Source: Sphingomonas sp. IC081 (GTDB lineage Bacteria; Pseudomonadota; Alphaproteobacteria; Sphingomonadales; Sphingomonadaceae). Taken from it: 64,000 nt of DNA. The position numbers and the translations under genes were made by a program. Below the pieces are notes generated by a model. It was not told where the DNA came from. It made no database searches and was given only the letters and a program-made list of their open reading frames with translations. The number at the start of each line of letters is the position of its first letter. Position 1 is the stretch's first letter. Positions 51,170-59,304 of this stretch are shown piece after piece. The stretch covers positions 1 to 64,000 of the forward strand of contig NZ_CP029764.1 in NCBI RefSeq assembly GCF_006874585.1. The letters are read 5' to 3'.

Positions 51170-51763
51170 GTGGCGCTGATCGGCTATGCGCGAGTCTCGA
51201 CCGCAGACCAAAAGCTCTCGCTTCAGCTCGACGCGCTGAACAATGCCGGGTGCGACCGTATATTCAACGATCACGCATCAGGGGCGAAGGCCGATCGGCC
51301 TGGTTTGACCGAAGCGCTCGCCTATCTGCGCAGCGGTGACACGCTGGTGGTCTGGAAACTCGATCGTCTTGGCCGCTCCATGAGCCATCTGATCGAGAAA
51401 GTCGGCGAGCTGGCGGCGCGCGGCATCGGGTTCCGCTCGCTCACCGAAAACATCGACACCACCACTTCCGGCGGGATGCTGGTGTTCAACATCTTCGGCT
51501 CGCTTGCCCAATTCGAACGCGATCTGATCCGGGAACGCACCCATGCCGGCCTCAAGGCTGCTCGCGAGCGAGGCCGTCCCGGCGGGCGTCGGCCAGTGGT
51601 CACACCCGACAAGCTCCGCAAGGCACGCGATCATATCGCTTCCGGCCTCACCGTTCGCGAAGCCGCCGCGCGCCTCAAGATCGGCAAAACCGCCCTCTAC
51701 AAAGCCCTCGAAGCCACGGAGAAGGACGCAAAGCCCAAGCGTTCCCGATCCGTTCACCCTTAG
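51170..51763 (+). CDS. Serine recombinase (Tn3-type resolvase/invertase)
   Basis: 197 aa from GTG 51170. ALIGYARVSTADQKLSLQLD contains the catalytic Ser, then VVWKLDRLGRSMSHLIEKVG, NIFGSLAQFERDLIRERTHA and a C-terminal helix-turn-helix (SGLTVREAAARLKIGKTALY). It may resolve plasmid multimers. The longer frame from 51089 would overlap the res-like repeats and is less likely. Confidence 0.9.
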   Translation: MALIGYARVSTADQKLSLQLDALNNAGCDRIFNDHASGAKADRPGLTEALAYLRSGDTLVVWKLDRLGRSMSHLIEKVGELAARGIGFRSLTENIDTTTSGGMLVFNIFGSLAQFERDLIRERTHAGLKAARERGRPGGRRPVVTPDKLRKARDHIASGLTVREAAARLKIGKTALYKALEATEKDAKPKRSRSVHP

Positions 51764-52080
51764 CGTGCAGATACGTCACTTTCGTGTAGTCACCCCTCGT
51801 TGGTGACGGGAGACACCCGGCATGGGCACCGGCGCCGGCTGTCAGGGACCGCGAAGCGGCCGCGTTAGCGGGCGGTGGGGGAGCCGATTTGCGCAGCAAA
51901 TTGGGGGAACCGCCGATCCTTGAAAGCTGGCGCGCACCCATGCCAAAATGCCACGACACACAGAGAGAAGAGATTGCGCGGGGCGGGGTTCGATGCCCCG
52001 CCCCGCGCTCTGCATGGCACCGAGATCATCGGTTTCGCCCAGCGGGCGAAAAGGGGCGGGGTTAGCCCGCCCCTCCGGCG
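51764..52080. other. Gene-free GC-rich spacer with strong hairpins
   Basis: Contains repeat R1 copy A (51841-51923), a 13-bp perfect stem GCGCGGGGCGGGG/CCCCGCCCCGCGC (51976-52008), and GGGGCGGG/CCCGCCCC (52053-52073) just beyond the next gene's stop, a probable terminator for that minus-strand gene. Confidence 0.5.
51841..51923. repeat. Repeat R1 copy A (83 bp)
   Basis: One mismatch against 52456-52538. It includes ATTTGC-GCA-GCAAAT and AGCGGCCGCG stem segments. Confidence 0.8.
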
Positions 52081-52398
52081 TCAGCCGGATTGGCCGCGCT
52101 TCGCCTTGGCCGCCAGCACGACCGCGACGACTTGCGGATAGACGCATTCGCCGCGCTCGATGTTGCGGATGCCGGGGCCGTCGAGCACGTCCTTTATACG
52201 GTCCTCGATGATCTGGCCCAGCTCGGCCGCAACCGCCTCGATGTCAGCACTCGTCTTGCCGATAAACATCGGGTCTTTCGGCCACATGCTTTCCGCGTCG
52301 AAATGATCCTTATCGTTCAACGCGGTCGCCAGCGCCTCGATCGCAGCATTTCCAAGCGCACGCTCGAAAGCCAGCTGAGCGAACAGACGATGAGACAT
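52081..52398 (-). CDS. Conserved-looking hypothetical protein
   Basis: 105 aa from ATG 52398 with a perfect AAGGAGG. Helical; FAQLAFERALGNAAIEALAT and GKTSADIEAVAAELGQIIED. No family recognised. It is preceded by repeat R1 copy B. Confidence 0.6.
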   Translation of the reverse strand: MSHRLFAQLAFERALGNAAIEALATALNDKDHFDAESMWPKDPMFIGKTSADIEAVAAELGQIIEDRIKDVLDGPGIRNIERGECVYPQVVAVVLAAKAKRGQSG

Positions 52399-52455
52399 AA
52401 CAACCTCCTTGTTGCCGGAATTGGCAAGGCCAAGGGGAGGGCAGCGCCGGGTCGG

Positions 52456-52538
52456 GTCAGGGACCGCGAAGCGGCCGCGCTAGCGGGCGGTGGGGGAGCC
52501 GATTTGCGCAGCAAATTGGGGGAACCGCCGATCCTTGA
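52456..52538. repeat. Repeat R1 copy B (83 bp)
   Basis: Lies about 60 bases upstream of the start of the 105-aa gene; matches 51841-51923 except one base. Confidence 0.8.
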
Positions 52539-52619
52539 TGCGGCCTGGTGCAGCCCTCATGCTAGGAAGACACTGACGGGGGGATTTAACAAACTAACGC
52601 CCGCCCATCGAGCGGACCT

Positions 52620-52924
52620 TCACCCTGCGCCGTCTCGCGCCCGAACGATCGCGCTGTATTCCAGCAGCGTTTGCCGGACATTCTCATCATCCACCACATT
52701 GAGCGCATGGCCGGTGGCCGATGCCTGATCCGTCCGCATTTCGAGCCAAGCGATCCGCGCCGCGTTCGGCGCTACGCAACCATGCTCGAGCGCGATCTGC
52801 TCACTGTAACCGGCGATAACGTCGTTGATGGCCTCAAGGGCCGCCTCATAGGCGATGGCCTGATCTTGGGTCCACAAGGGCGCTGTCGGTGAGAGGGCAG
52901 TCACCTTGCCATATAGAGAGGGCA
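52620..52924 (-). CDS. Hypothetical protein, alternative start
   Basis: About 100 aa from TTG 52924, proposed because GGGAGACC precedes it and a hairpin lies just upstream. A longer frame from 53072 (150 aa) is possible but its extra part looks non-coding. LWTQDQAIAYEAALEAINDV is the best-formed helix. Unknown function. Confidence 0.45.
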
Positions 52925-52934
52925 ACTGGTCTCC

Positions 52935-52968
52935 CGGCAAGCGCAAACTACGCCATTTGCGCTTGCCG
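52935..52968. promoter_or_regulatory. Perfect 13-bp stem-loop
   Basis: CGGCAAGCGCAAA and TTTGCGCTTGCCG around an 8-base loop. Placed 10 bases upstream of the proposed TTG start; attenuator, operator or terminator. Confidence 0.5.
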
Positions 52969-53133
52969 AGAGTGGGCGGCCCTACCGGGGGGCTTGGGCC
53001 GTTGCTGGGCCTATAATCCTCAAACTCACAACGCCAAATGGCGTTGGATAGATTGAAAGGGCGGCGCGACAAACAGATGCCCCCTCGAAGCGCATCGTGC
53101 GAAGTTGCGCATGGACCGCGACAATTCTCGCTC

Positions 53134-53754
53134 TCAGTTGTCGCTCAACCAAGCGAGCTGCTGACCGATTCCAAGCCCCTCCATCGGAACCGATGCGCGC
53201 CGTTCGATCTGCGGCCAAAGGGGATCGCGATAGTTGCGGCCTGCGAGAACGATCAGCGGCGCGGCGGCGTCGATCTGCTCGGCCATTGCTTCGATCACGC
53301 GCGCGCCCCAAAGGCGGCGCGCGCCTGCCTTCATCGCGCCTAGCGTTTCGTCATAGGGCGCGATGACGGTTTCCGGGGCGATCAGGCCATGCTTTGCTGA
53401 CAGGATGAACCATGCGCCGCCCTGTCGTTCGACATAGGCACGGGCCTTCTGGAACCATGGCGATGCGTAAAGATCGCGCGCCGGGGCGGGGCGGTCCAGC
53501 TTCGCAGCAACGCAAGCGACAAGGAAAACCGGAGACGGGGACGGGGGAGGGTCGATGACAGACGGCGGCGCTGCCTCAAGATCGGCAATGACGGTGCAGC
53601 GGCCCCATTTCTGCAATTGGCGCTGCCATCCTTTCGGCGGTCCTTGGCGCTCGGCAACGTGGCTAAGGGTCGGTCCACCGAACAAGTCGGGTTGCTCCCC
53701 GATGCGCTGCACCGGGGGAACGTAGCGAGGTTCGCGGATGCAATGGCGGGCCAT
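53134..53754 (-). CDS. DUF6884 family protein
   Basis: 206 aa from ATG 53754 (GAGGGG ahead). From about residue 80, VFLVACVAAKLDRPAPARDL, YASPWFQKARAYVERQG and AWFILSAKHGLIAPETVIAP form the DUF6884 domain, found in plasmid and phage genes and related to YaaA/TGT-like folds. No activity is known. Confidence 0.7.
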   Translation of the reverse strand: MARHCIREPRYVPPVQRIGEQPDLFGGPTLSHVAERQGPPKGWQRQLQKWGRCTVIADLEAAPPSVIDPPPSPSPVFLVACVAAKLDRPAPARDLYASPWFQKARAYVERQGGAWFILSAKHGLIAPETVIAPYDETLGAMKAGARRLWGARVIEAMAEQIDAAAPLIVLAGRNYRDPLWPQIERRASVPMEGLGIGQQLAWLSDN

Positions 53755-53765
53755 GCTCGATCCCC

Positions 53766-54575
53766 TCAAAAGGCGAAAGCGGTCTGGCCGCTCGCCTCGG
53801 TAAAGCTGGCGCTATCGCCTGCCGCGTAACGGTCGCGGCCCATGGGGGACCATTGCAGATGCCCGGAACGGTCATAGGAAAACCAACCATCCTCGATCCC
53901 GATGATGAAAGACCATGCCTTATCCTCGGCGCAAGGTCCGTGAAGATTGATCGGCCAATGCTCGGCCCCGCGTTCCTGCTGGCAGGGCGACGGCGCGGAA
54001 AAGCTGCGAAGCAACGCGGCGCGGTCGGTCGGCTCGGTAGCTCCCATTTCCCGCATGATCTGGCGGGCCTCGACGGTGCTGATGTGGCCGCTCGCCTTCC
54101 TGTCGGCGTGGTCCGAATAGCGAAGGCCATAGACAACGGCATTGAAGATATTGCGCGGCTCGGTGAACTCCTGCGTGGCGAGCAATTCGCGCCATTTCCC
54201 GGCGCTGATAAGGTCCACCGCATGATGCCAGAGCGAATGAACGCGGTTGCTGTAGCCGTGGCGGTTCGTCACGCCATCGCGGGCGATCTCGATCCCTAGC
54301 GCACGCTCGACGTGTTGCACGAAAGGATGGGCGGCAAGCAAAGGATGGCGAAGGCCGATCTTGCGCGGCTCGTCCTGCTCTGCGCGGATGACCTCGATGG
54401 GGAACTGAAACAGGCGCGACGGCAGATTCCACGGCGCGGAAAGGGGAAAGTCGCGGGGCACATCAAGCGCCCCGTTAATGTCCAGCACAAAGCCGTTTGG
54501 CGCGAAGCCTGCGGCAATGATCTGGTCGCCCAGCTGGTCGGCCTGCGCGGTGCGTATCGCGGCGGCGGCGCTCAT
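53766..54575 (-). CDS. Hypothetical protein
   Basis: 269 aa from ATG 54575 (4-base overlap with the upstream gene; the ATG at 54644 lies inside that gene). Segments such as GHISTVEARQIMREMGATEP are well formed, and the end is aromatic (AWSFIIGIEDGWFSYDRSGH). I do not recognise the family. Its operon has two other unknown genes. Confidence 0.6.
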   Translation of the reverse strand: MSAAAAIRTAQADQLGDQIIAAGFAPNGFVLDINGALDVPRDFPLSAPWNLPSRLFQFPIEVIRAEQDEPRKIGLRHPLLAAHPFVQHVERALGIEIARDGVTNRHGYSNRVHSLWHHAVDLISAGKWRELLATQEFTEPRNIFNAVVYGLRYSDHADRKASGHISTVEARQIMREMGATEPTDRAALLRSFSAPSPCQQERGAEHWPINLHGPCAEDKAWSFIIGIEDGWFSYDRSGHLQWSPMGRDRYAAGDSASFTEASGQTAFAF

Positions 54576-54820
54576 GCGCTCAACTCCGCATAGGTGGCGC
54601 TGCACTCGTAGCGGATCGCATCGCCATCCCACATAGGACCGCAAACGCCCTTGAATTTCGGTGCGCCCTGCAACTCAGGCCGCTGGCTCGGATTGCTGTC
54701 GTAACCGCTGCATTGAAGCCCCTCGACCGCTGCCCGGCTGACGATGGTTTCAAAGGTCGCGCCCTCGATCTCGATCCGGTCAAAGTCCTGCTCGGTCTGG
54801 CGGTAGATACGGATTTTCAT
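54572..54820 (-). CDS. Small hypothetical protein
   Basis: 82 aa. Starts MKIRIYRQTEQDFDRIEIEG; contains three Cys. Preceded by AGGAAGGG and, 20 bases further up, by repeat R2 copy 1. Family unknown. Confidence 0.6.
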   Translation of the reverse strand: MKIRIYRQTEQDFDRIEIEGATFETIVSRAAVEGLQCSGYDSNPSQRPELQGAPKFKGVCGPMWDGDAIRYECSATYAELSA

Positions 54821-54839
54821 GGGCTTTCCCTTCCTAATT

Positions 54840-55094
54840 GAGCCGAAGGCGATGACGGGTCATCGACTTCTGCCGAAAGCGGGCGACGCTGGGCCGGGGA
54901 ATGCCGCAAACGGGGCCGATCAGGGGGGAGGGGTATCACCCGCCCTGCACGGAGCGCAGCGAAGGAAGGGCGGGGAAACCCGCCTGGTCGCCAAGCGGAG
55001 CCGCGCAGCGGCGGAGACGGTCTAGCCCTTGCGGCAGGGGGCAGGAACAGGCCCCAAACCCGACAAATCAGCGCGGCGGCTTGCCGCCTCAATC
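54840..55094. repeat. Repeat R2 copy 1 (about 255 bp leader)
   Basis: Close copy of 56876-57130. Contains hairpins GATGAC/GTCATC, CCCGCCCT/AGGGCGGG and GCCGC/GCGGC. It ends 20 bases upstream of the 82-aa gene start. Confidence 0.8.
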
Positions 55095-55104
55095 TGCGCC
55101 AGGA

Positions 55105-55130
55105 CAGGCGGTGGCAGTTGCCACCGCCTG
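55105..55130. repeat. GGTGGCAGYTGCCACC palindrome a
   Basis: 12-bp perfect arms (CAGGCGGTGGCA) around GT, right after R2 copy 1 and just beyond the stop of the methyltransferase gene; may also serve as its terminator. Confidence 0.65.
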
Positions 55131-55136
55131 CACCGA

Positions 55137-56594
55137 TCAACCCGGCTTGCGGATCGCAAGCAAAACAGTGTTCACGTTGGTTCCGGCGTGGGCGAAAGAA
55201 CCGGGGGGAAGGTCGATCCATTTGCGACCGTGGAAATAGATCGCCTCGCAACCAGCGATCATGCGGTGTAGCGCCTTGTGGCGCTGATCCTCGCCATACT
55301 CTGCCCGCGCGCTCATGATTGCCACCAGCACGCCTCCCGGTTTGAGAAAGGCGAGGGCATGGCGCACATGGTCACAGTCGCGGCCTCGATCAAAAGGCGG
55401 GTTCATTATCACCGCGTCGAACGGTGCGTAATGGGCCGGGTCCAATGCGAGAAAATCGCCCTCGATCGCATCGGCAAAGCCGTGGATTACGCGTAGTTCG
55501 TGGGCGAAGCCGGGTTGCAGCTCCACGCAAGTTACATCGGCACCAGCGTTGCGCGCGGCCGAAGCAAGCGCGGCCTTTCCCGCGCTAGGCTCTAGAACGC
55601 GCTGGCCTGTGCTGATCCTCGCATGTTCGATGACCTGGGCGGCGATCTCCGGGGAAGTCATGAACGCGCCGAAGTTCTTAGCGGGCGTGATATGATAGGC
55701 CGGGGCCGCTTCTGCCTCGGTCGTCTCATAGCCATCACCGATAGCCTCGCCGTAATATTCCGCGAGCAACAGATTCACGCTCTGCAGAAGGTCGTCACGC
55801 TCGAACCATATGTGCAGATTCCCATTCTTGAAGACGCGAACGCGGAAATAGTCGCCCTCGATCACGGTTGGCAGCGATCCGCGCACGCGTGCCGAATCGG
55901 CAACCTGTGAGGCGATGCTGTGGCCCTCTGAAACCGGGGGCTTTTCGTCCAGTTCCAGAAAGACGCGCTCCACGTCCCGCAACGTGTCGCGGCGCTCGTA
56001 GCGGTCCCATGATCCCCATTCGTTCAAGGCGCGGTCGATGATGAGACGCGCGCCGATCTTGAAACCGTTGTGCGAGCGAAAGCGGCGATCCAGCTTGGCG
56101 AAGACGTTGGCGATGCCGCGCAAATAAAGGTCGCGCCGGTTGGTCCAGATATTCCCGAAAGTGGCGGCGCAGTTGTCGGGCGTGAACGGCACGGGATCAT
56201 CGCGCAAGCCGTCATGAAACTCCTTGCGGGCCTGCTGGTCTAGCAGCTGGTCAAAACCCAGCTGCTCCATGAGGGCCGCCCAGCACCGACGGTCCATCGT
56301 GTGCGTCAAGACGCGCTCGAAATTGTCGCGTGCGGCGATGGTCTGGCGCGCTCCCGTCTCCTTGTCGCGCTGCTCGATAGGCTGCGACTGGATAAAAGCG
56401 CGGGTCAACGTGTCCTCGGTCCAGTCGCGGCCACATGACAGCGACAGTGCGCCGCCAAGGGTCAGGCGCGCCGCCTCGTCGCGGGTTGCATGGTAGGTGT
56501 CATAGAGGCCCAGCCAAAGGGCTATGGCCTTGTCTCGGCCGTCGCAAATATCCGCGATCTGCGCGGGCGTCATAAGCTCCTGGCCCATGTTCAC
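55137..56594 (-). CDS. DUF4942 protein with SAM-dependent methyltransferase domain
   Basis: 485 aa. Residues about 90-290 match the DUF4942 region (YLRGIANVFAKLDRRFRSHN; GDYFRVRVFKNGNLHIWFER). From about 310 a class I methyltransferase follows: GQRVLEPSAGKAALASAARN (motif I) and DAVIMNPPFDRGRD (NPPF catalytic motif of N6-adenine methylases). Such fusions are carried by plasmids and phages, probably to modify their DNA against restriction. ATG 56588 is an alternative start. Confidence 0.82.
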   Translation of the reverse strand: MNMGQELMTPAQIADICDGRDKAIALWLGLYDTYHATRDEAARLTLGGALSLSCGRDWTEDTLTRAFIQSQPIEQRDKETGARQTIAARDNFERVLTHTMDRRCWAALMEQLGFDQLLDQQARKEFHDGLRDDPVPFTPDNCAATFGNIWTNRRDLYLRGIANVFAKLDRRFRSHNGFKIGARLIIDRALNEWGSWDRYERRDTLRDVERVFLELDEKPPVSEGHSIASQVADSARVRGSLPTVIEGDYFRVRVFKNGNLHIWFERDDLLQSVNLLLAEYYGEAIGDGYETTEAEAAPAYHITPAKNFGAFMTSPEIAAQVIEHARISTGQRVLEPSAGKAALASAARNAGADVTCVELQPGFAHELRVIHGFADAIEGDFLALDPAHYAPFDAVIMNPPFDRGRDCDHVRHALAFLKPGGVLVAIMSARAEYGEDQRHKALHRMIAGCEAIYFHGRKWIDLPPGSFAHAGTNVNTVLLAIRKPG

Positions 56595-56851
56595 GCCCCC
56601 TCGACAATAAGAGCGCCAAAGCCGAAGCCCTCGGCGGCGTCCTCGATGGTGGTCACAAGGCCGTCAAAATCTTCCTCCGGGCCTAGTAGATCGGCAATCT
56701 CGATGACGGCGGGAAGGTCAGCGCCATGATTTTCGGCGAGGTCTTTGATGTAGCCGAAGCGGTCGAAATTGCCCTCTTCCTCATAGCGAGCGAGCGGGAT
56801 GGTGCGGGCGGCGTTGATCCGAAGAATTGTTGCCAGCGGAATGTCGGTCAT
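56591..56851 (-). CDS. Small hypothetical protein upstream of the methyltransferase
   Basis: 86 aa from ATG 56851, 4-base overlap with the next gene. Acidic and helical (EEDFDGLVTTIEDAAEGFGF). Possibly works with the methyltransferase. R2 copy 2 lies 24 bases ahead of its start. Confidence 0.55.
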   Translation of the reverse strand: MTDIPLATILRINAARTIPLARYEEEGNFDRFGYIKDLAENHGADLPAVIEIADLLGPEEDFDGLVTTIEDAAEGFGFGALIVEGA

Positions 56852-56875
56852 GTGCTGTTTTCCCTGCCTAGAATG

Positions 56876-57130
56876 GAGCCGAAGGCGATGACGGGTCATC
56901 GACTTCTGCCCAGCGGCGAGCAGGGCCGGGGAATGCCGCAAATCAGGGCCGATCAGGGGGGAGGGGGATCACCCGTCCTGCACGGAGCGTAGCGAAGGAA
57001 GGGCGGGGAAACCCGCCTGATCGCCAAGCGAGGCCGCATAGCGGCCGAGACGGTCCAGCCCTTGCGGCAGGGGGCAGGAACAGGCCCCGAAGTCGAACAG
57101 CGGGCACGGCGGCATTGCCGCCTCAATCTA
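56876..57130. repeat. Repeat R2 copy 2 (about 255 bp leader)
   Basis: Second copy of the R2 leader. Changes relative to copy 1 (such as AGCCGCGCAGCGGCG to GGCCGCATAGCGGCC) keep or improve the hairpin. Confidence 0.8.
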
Positions 57131-57136
57131 GGGAAA

Positions 57137-57203
57137 AGCGCCCGCCAGGTCATAGCGTAGCGGCGACCTAGCGGGCGCTGCGGCATGTCGCCGGCGACAT
57201 GCC
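57137..57203. terminator. Strong hairpin plus 22-bp palindrome after the zinc-ribbon gene
   Basis: Arms of 15 bp at 57137-57151 and 57165-57179 (AGCGCCCGC then AGGTC, one mismatch), followed by a perfect 22-bp palindrome at 57182-57203 built on GGCATGTCGCC. Both lie downstream of the minus-strand gene ending at 57251. Confidence 0.5.
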
Positions 57204-57250
57204 CAACGGATAGCGCCGGAAGCATCCGAGTAATCGGATCCTCCGTCAGT

Positions 57251-57505
57251 TTAATTGCCCGAGCGGTTGCGCGACACGTCCGCATAAGGTTTGCGGCGGC
57301 ACTGGCTGCACCGAAGCCGCGCGATGAGTTCGTATATGCGGGTATCGAAAGAAATGCGGCGTGAGCGGGCGAAGTCGCCCAGCGGGGCGACGACGCGGCG
57401 ACCGCAAGCGCACTGGATGCGCAGATAGCAGCCTTGCCGATACCAGATAGGATCAATGGGCTTGGGGCGGTTGTAGTTCGCGGCCGTTGGGCGCTTATGC
57501 GCCAA
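57251..57505 (-). CDS. Small zinc-ribbon-like protein
   Basis: 84 aa from TTG 57505 (no good ribosome binding site seen). RIQCACGRRVVAPLGDFA and RLRCSQCRRKPYADVS form a CxC...CxxC metal-binding pattern. Function unknown. Confidence 0.55.
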   Translation of the reverse strand: MAHKRPTAANYNRPKPIDPIWYRQGCYLRIQCACGRRVVAPLGDFARSRRISFDTRIYELIARLRCSQCRRKPYADVSRNRSGN

Positions 57506-57609
57506 ACGGAACAGGAGGGGAACGCGCCGCGCGCACGCCGGTTATTGGATTGGCAAGGGAAAAGGGCTATATAGGCAATGCTTCGTGTGCTGATTCATTT
57601 CACGCACCT

Positions 57610-57640
57610 ACCTGAACCCGCCGTGCTGTCACACGGCGGG
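57610..57640. terminator. 12-bp hairpin after the holin-like gene
   Basis: GAACCCGCCGTG and CACGGCGGGTTC around a 6-base loop. It lies 3' of the holin-like peptide gene and could end transcripts from both sides. Confidence 0.6.
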
Positions 57641-57689
57641 TTCAAACTTTTAGGGCGGGCGGCCCTGTCAGACCACCCGCCCCGCTGGA

Positions 57690-57779
57690 TCAGCCCTTAT
57701 CGGACTTCCCCAGCTTCACAATTGCAATCACGAGCGCGACGGCTGCGATCGTCAATTGAGCTGCTTCATATGCTGTCAA
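57690..57779 (-). CDS. Holin-like toxin candidate (29 aa)
   Basis: TTG start 57779, 9 bases after GGAGG in AAAGGAGGTGAT, a nearly full match to the anti-Shine-Dalgarno. TAYEAAQLTIAAVALVIAIV then a basic tail. The plan (short polar 'TxYEA' start, one span, Lys-rich end) resembles the 'putative holin-like toxin' peptides of type I toxin-antitoxin systems, best known from Firmicutes. A long leader (57780-57950) and a 3' hairpin fit that model. No antisense RNA could be shown. Confidence 0.5.
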   Translation of the reverse strand: MTAYEAAQLTIAAVALVIAIVKLGKSDKG

Positions 57780-57952
57780 ATCACATCACCTCCTTTGAGC
57801 GAGAGGATTTGCGAAAGGCCGCTGTCACAGTCCTTCGCCCTCGCTCGATGAAGGCTATACAACGGACTGGCGAGAATGCGCGCGAAACGCTCTTCACATT
57901 TTCATAAAGCCGTTGGATGATCCCCGGCGACCGTTGATGAAAAGGGGAAGCT

Positions 57953-58243
57953 ATGAGCCTCGTATCGCAGGTTAGTGCCGATGACTGGGAGAGCGCATGG
58001 CGAATAGTCCGTCATCGCGAAATCATGGAACGACTGATTCCGCTTTGGGCCGTGCTCGGCGTTGCGCTGGTGCTGATGGGCGTAGACCTGGGCGGGCGTC
58101 TGCTGTGGACGCTGCCGATGATCGGATATGTCTTTGGGGTGATGGCGGTCGATCACGGCCCTGATTACCGCGCCGCGAAATATTGGGTGCCGGTCCTGGG
58201 AAGCCAAGCGGCGGCGCTGCTGCCTCTCATCGCCAAATTCTAG
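57953..58243 (+). CDS. Small membrane protein
   Basis: 96 aa from ATG 57953 with AAAAGGGGAA upstream. Two spans at about residues 29-45 (LIPLWAVLGVALVLMGV) and 49-66. The cytosolic N-terminus is charged. It is divergent from the holin-like gene. No family recognised. Confidence 0.6.
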   Translation: MSLVSQVSADDWESAWRIVRHREIMERLIPLWAVLGVALVLMGVDLGGRLLWTLPMIGYVFGVMAVDHGPDYRAAKYWVPVLGSQAAALLPLIAKF

Positions 58244-58254
58244 ATCTCTCTGAA

Positions 58255-58276
58255 AGCGGTGGCAGCTGCCACCGCT
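58255..58276. repeat. GGTGGCAGYTGCCACC palindrome b
   Basis: Perfect palindrome with arms AGCGGTGGCAG, between convergent genes ending at 58243 and 58286; a likely bidirectional terminator. Confidence 0.65.
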
Positions 58277-58285
58277 CCACGCCGG

Positions 58286-58819
58286 TCAAGCTCTGCCCTC
58301 GAAGCGGGCGATCAGCTGCCCTGCTACGGAAGTAATTTCGGCGGGGTCGGCGGTTTGAGTGCAATCGCCGCCTACAACAGCGCCGAGCGTGCCGCCGTCC
58401 AGTTGGACAACGTGGACACGCCACACGTCGCGCCGGAGTTCGTATTGATCGGGAAGCGGCCTCTGCATGATTTCATGAAACACTAGGTCAACCCATTGGC
58501 GCGCGTCCGGATCGGAAGACGCATCGGCGTAGTCGGCGCGGCTCGCCATGACGCTGTATCGGTCGCCTAGCATGAATTGGCGTTCGCGCGCGCGCCGGTC
58601 CTGCTCGATCCGCGTTACGCGATCTTTTTCCGCCCGCTTCATCGCCTGTTTCATCCGAACATCGTCGGCGCTGCGCGTCAGCGCCGCCATGATGTTGGGG
58701 ACGCGCGCGGGCATATAATGCCCCGCGCGCTCGGCCGCCTCGATCACAAATTGCAAATCGCTGATCTCGGTAGGCGAGAGGGTGACGCGAACGGCGCTCG
58801 CCGTGTTGCTGATTTTCAT
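58286..58819 (-). CDS. Hypothetical protein
   Basis: 177 aa from ATG 58819. VRVTLSPTEISDLQFVIEAA and MKRAEKDRVTRIEQDRRARE are well-formed helices. Its start overlaps the stop of the upstream gene. Family not recognised. Confidence 0.58.
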   Translation of the reverse strand: MKISNTASAVRVTLSPTEISDLQFVIEAAERAGHYMPARVPNIMAALTRSADDVRMKQAMKRAEKDRVTRIEQDRRARERQFMLGDRYSVMASRADYADASSDPDARQWVDLVFHEIMQRPLPDQYELRRDVWRVHVVQLDGGTLGAVVGGDCTQTADPAEITSVAGQLIARFEGRA

Positions 58820-59025
58820 GGCTGCGGCTCCGGCTCTTCTTTCGCCTTGTAGGCGGCAAGGCCGATCCATGATCCGTTGTCGCCGCGAAACTGGCGCACA
58901 ACATCGCCGCCGTCCCAATGGCCGGTGAAGATGCCGCGCCGGTTGATGCCGCCGACGGGGCGCGTGCGCGCCGCCAGAAGGCGGGCGCGGCGCGTGTCTC
59001 GATCTAGGTGGCGCATGGGTTGCAT
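58816..59025 (-). CDS. Small basic hypothetical protein
   Basis: 69 aa from ATG 59025 with GGAAGGA six bases upstream. MQPMRHLDRDTRRARLLAAR then a Trp/Gly-rich part. Part of a run of coupled genes 58286-59588. Confidence 0.5.
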   Translation of the reverse strand: MQPMRHLDRDTRRARLLAARTRPVGGINRRGIFTGHWDGGDVVRQFRGDNGSWIGLAAYKAKEEPEPQP

Positions 59026-59037
59026 GGTCAATCCTTC

Positions 59038-59304
59038 CTATTCGCTGGCGGTGTCGAGGTTTGTGCCGATCTCGTCGGCGTCGAAGTCTTCAAGGGCTGA
59101 AATCGCGCTTTCCAGTTCGGAAACTGCGGCGTCCATCGCCTGCGCACGTTCGCTGTCCTCAAGGCTGGGTGGTAGATTCTCGCGGGCGGCCTGTTCGTCA
59201 TCCTTGACGGTTTCAAGCATGTCGCGCGCCTCATCCAACAGGGCTTTGCCCTTGTCGATCAGCACGCGGGCGGCGGCGATCTGCTTGCGGCGTTCGCGGT
59301 TCAT
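59038..59304 (-). CDS. Small coiled-coil hypothetical protein
   Basis: 88 aa, highly charged and helical (KQIAAARVLIDKGKALLDEA; ELESAISALEDFDADEI). Coupled to the upstream gene by a 4-base overlap. Function unknown. Confidence 0.55.
   Translation of the reverse strand: MNRERRKQIAAARVLIDKGKALLDEARDMLETVKDDEQAARENLPPSLEDSERAQAMDAAVSELESAISALEDFDADEIGTNLDTASE

Noticed and set aside
51675..52514. Frames sharing LLRKSAPPPPA and AAASRSLT
   Set aside because: Both are translations of the non-coding 83-bp repeat R1.
57578..57907. 109-codon plus-strand frame
   Set aside because: Crosses a strong hairpin and is antisense to the holin-like gene and its leader; weak composition.
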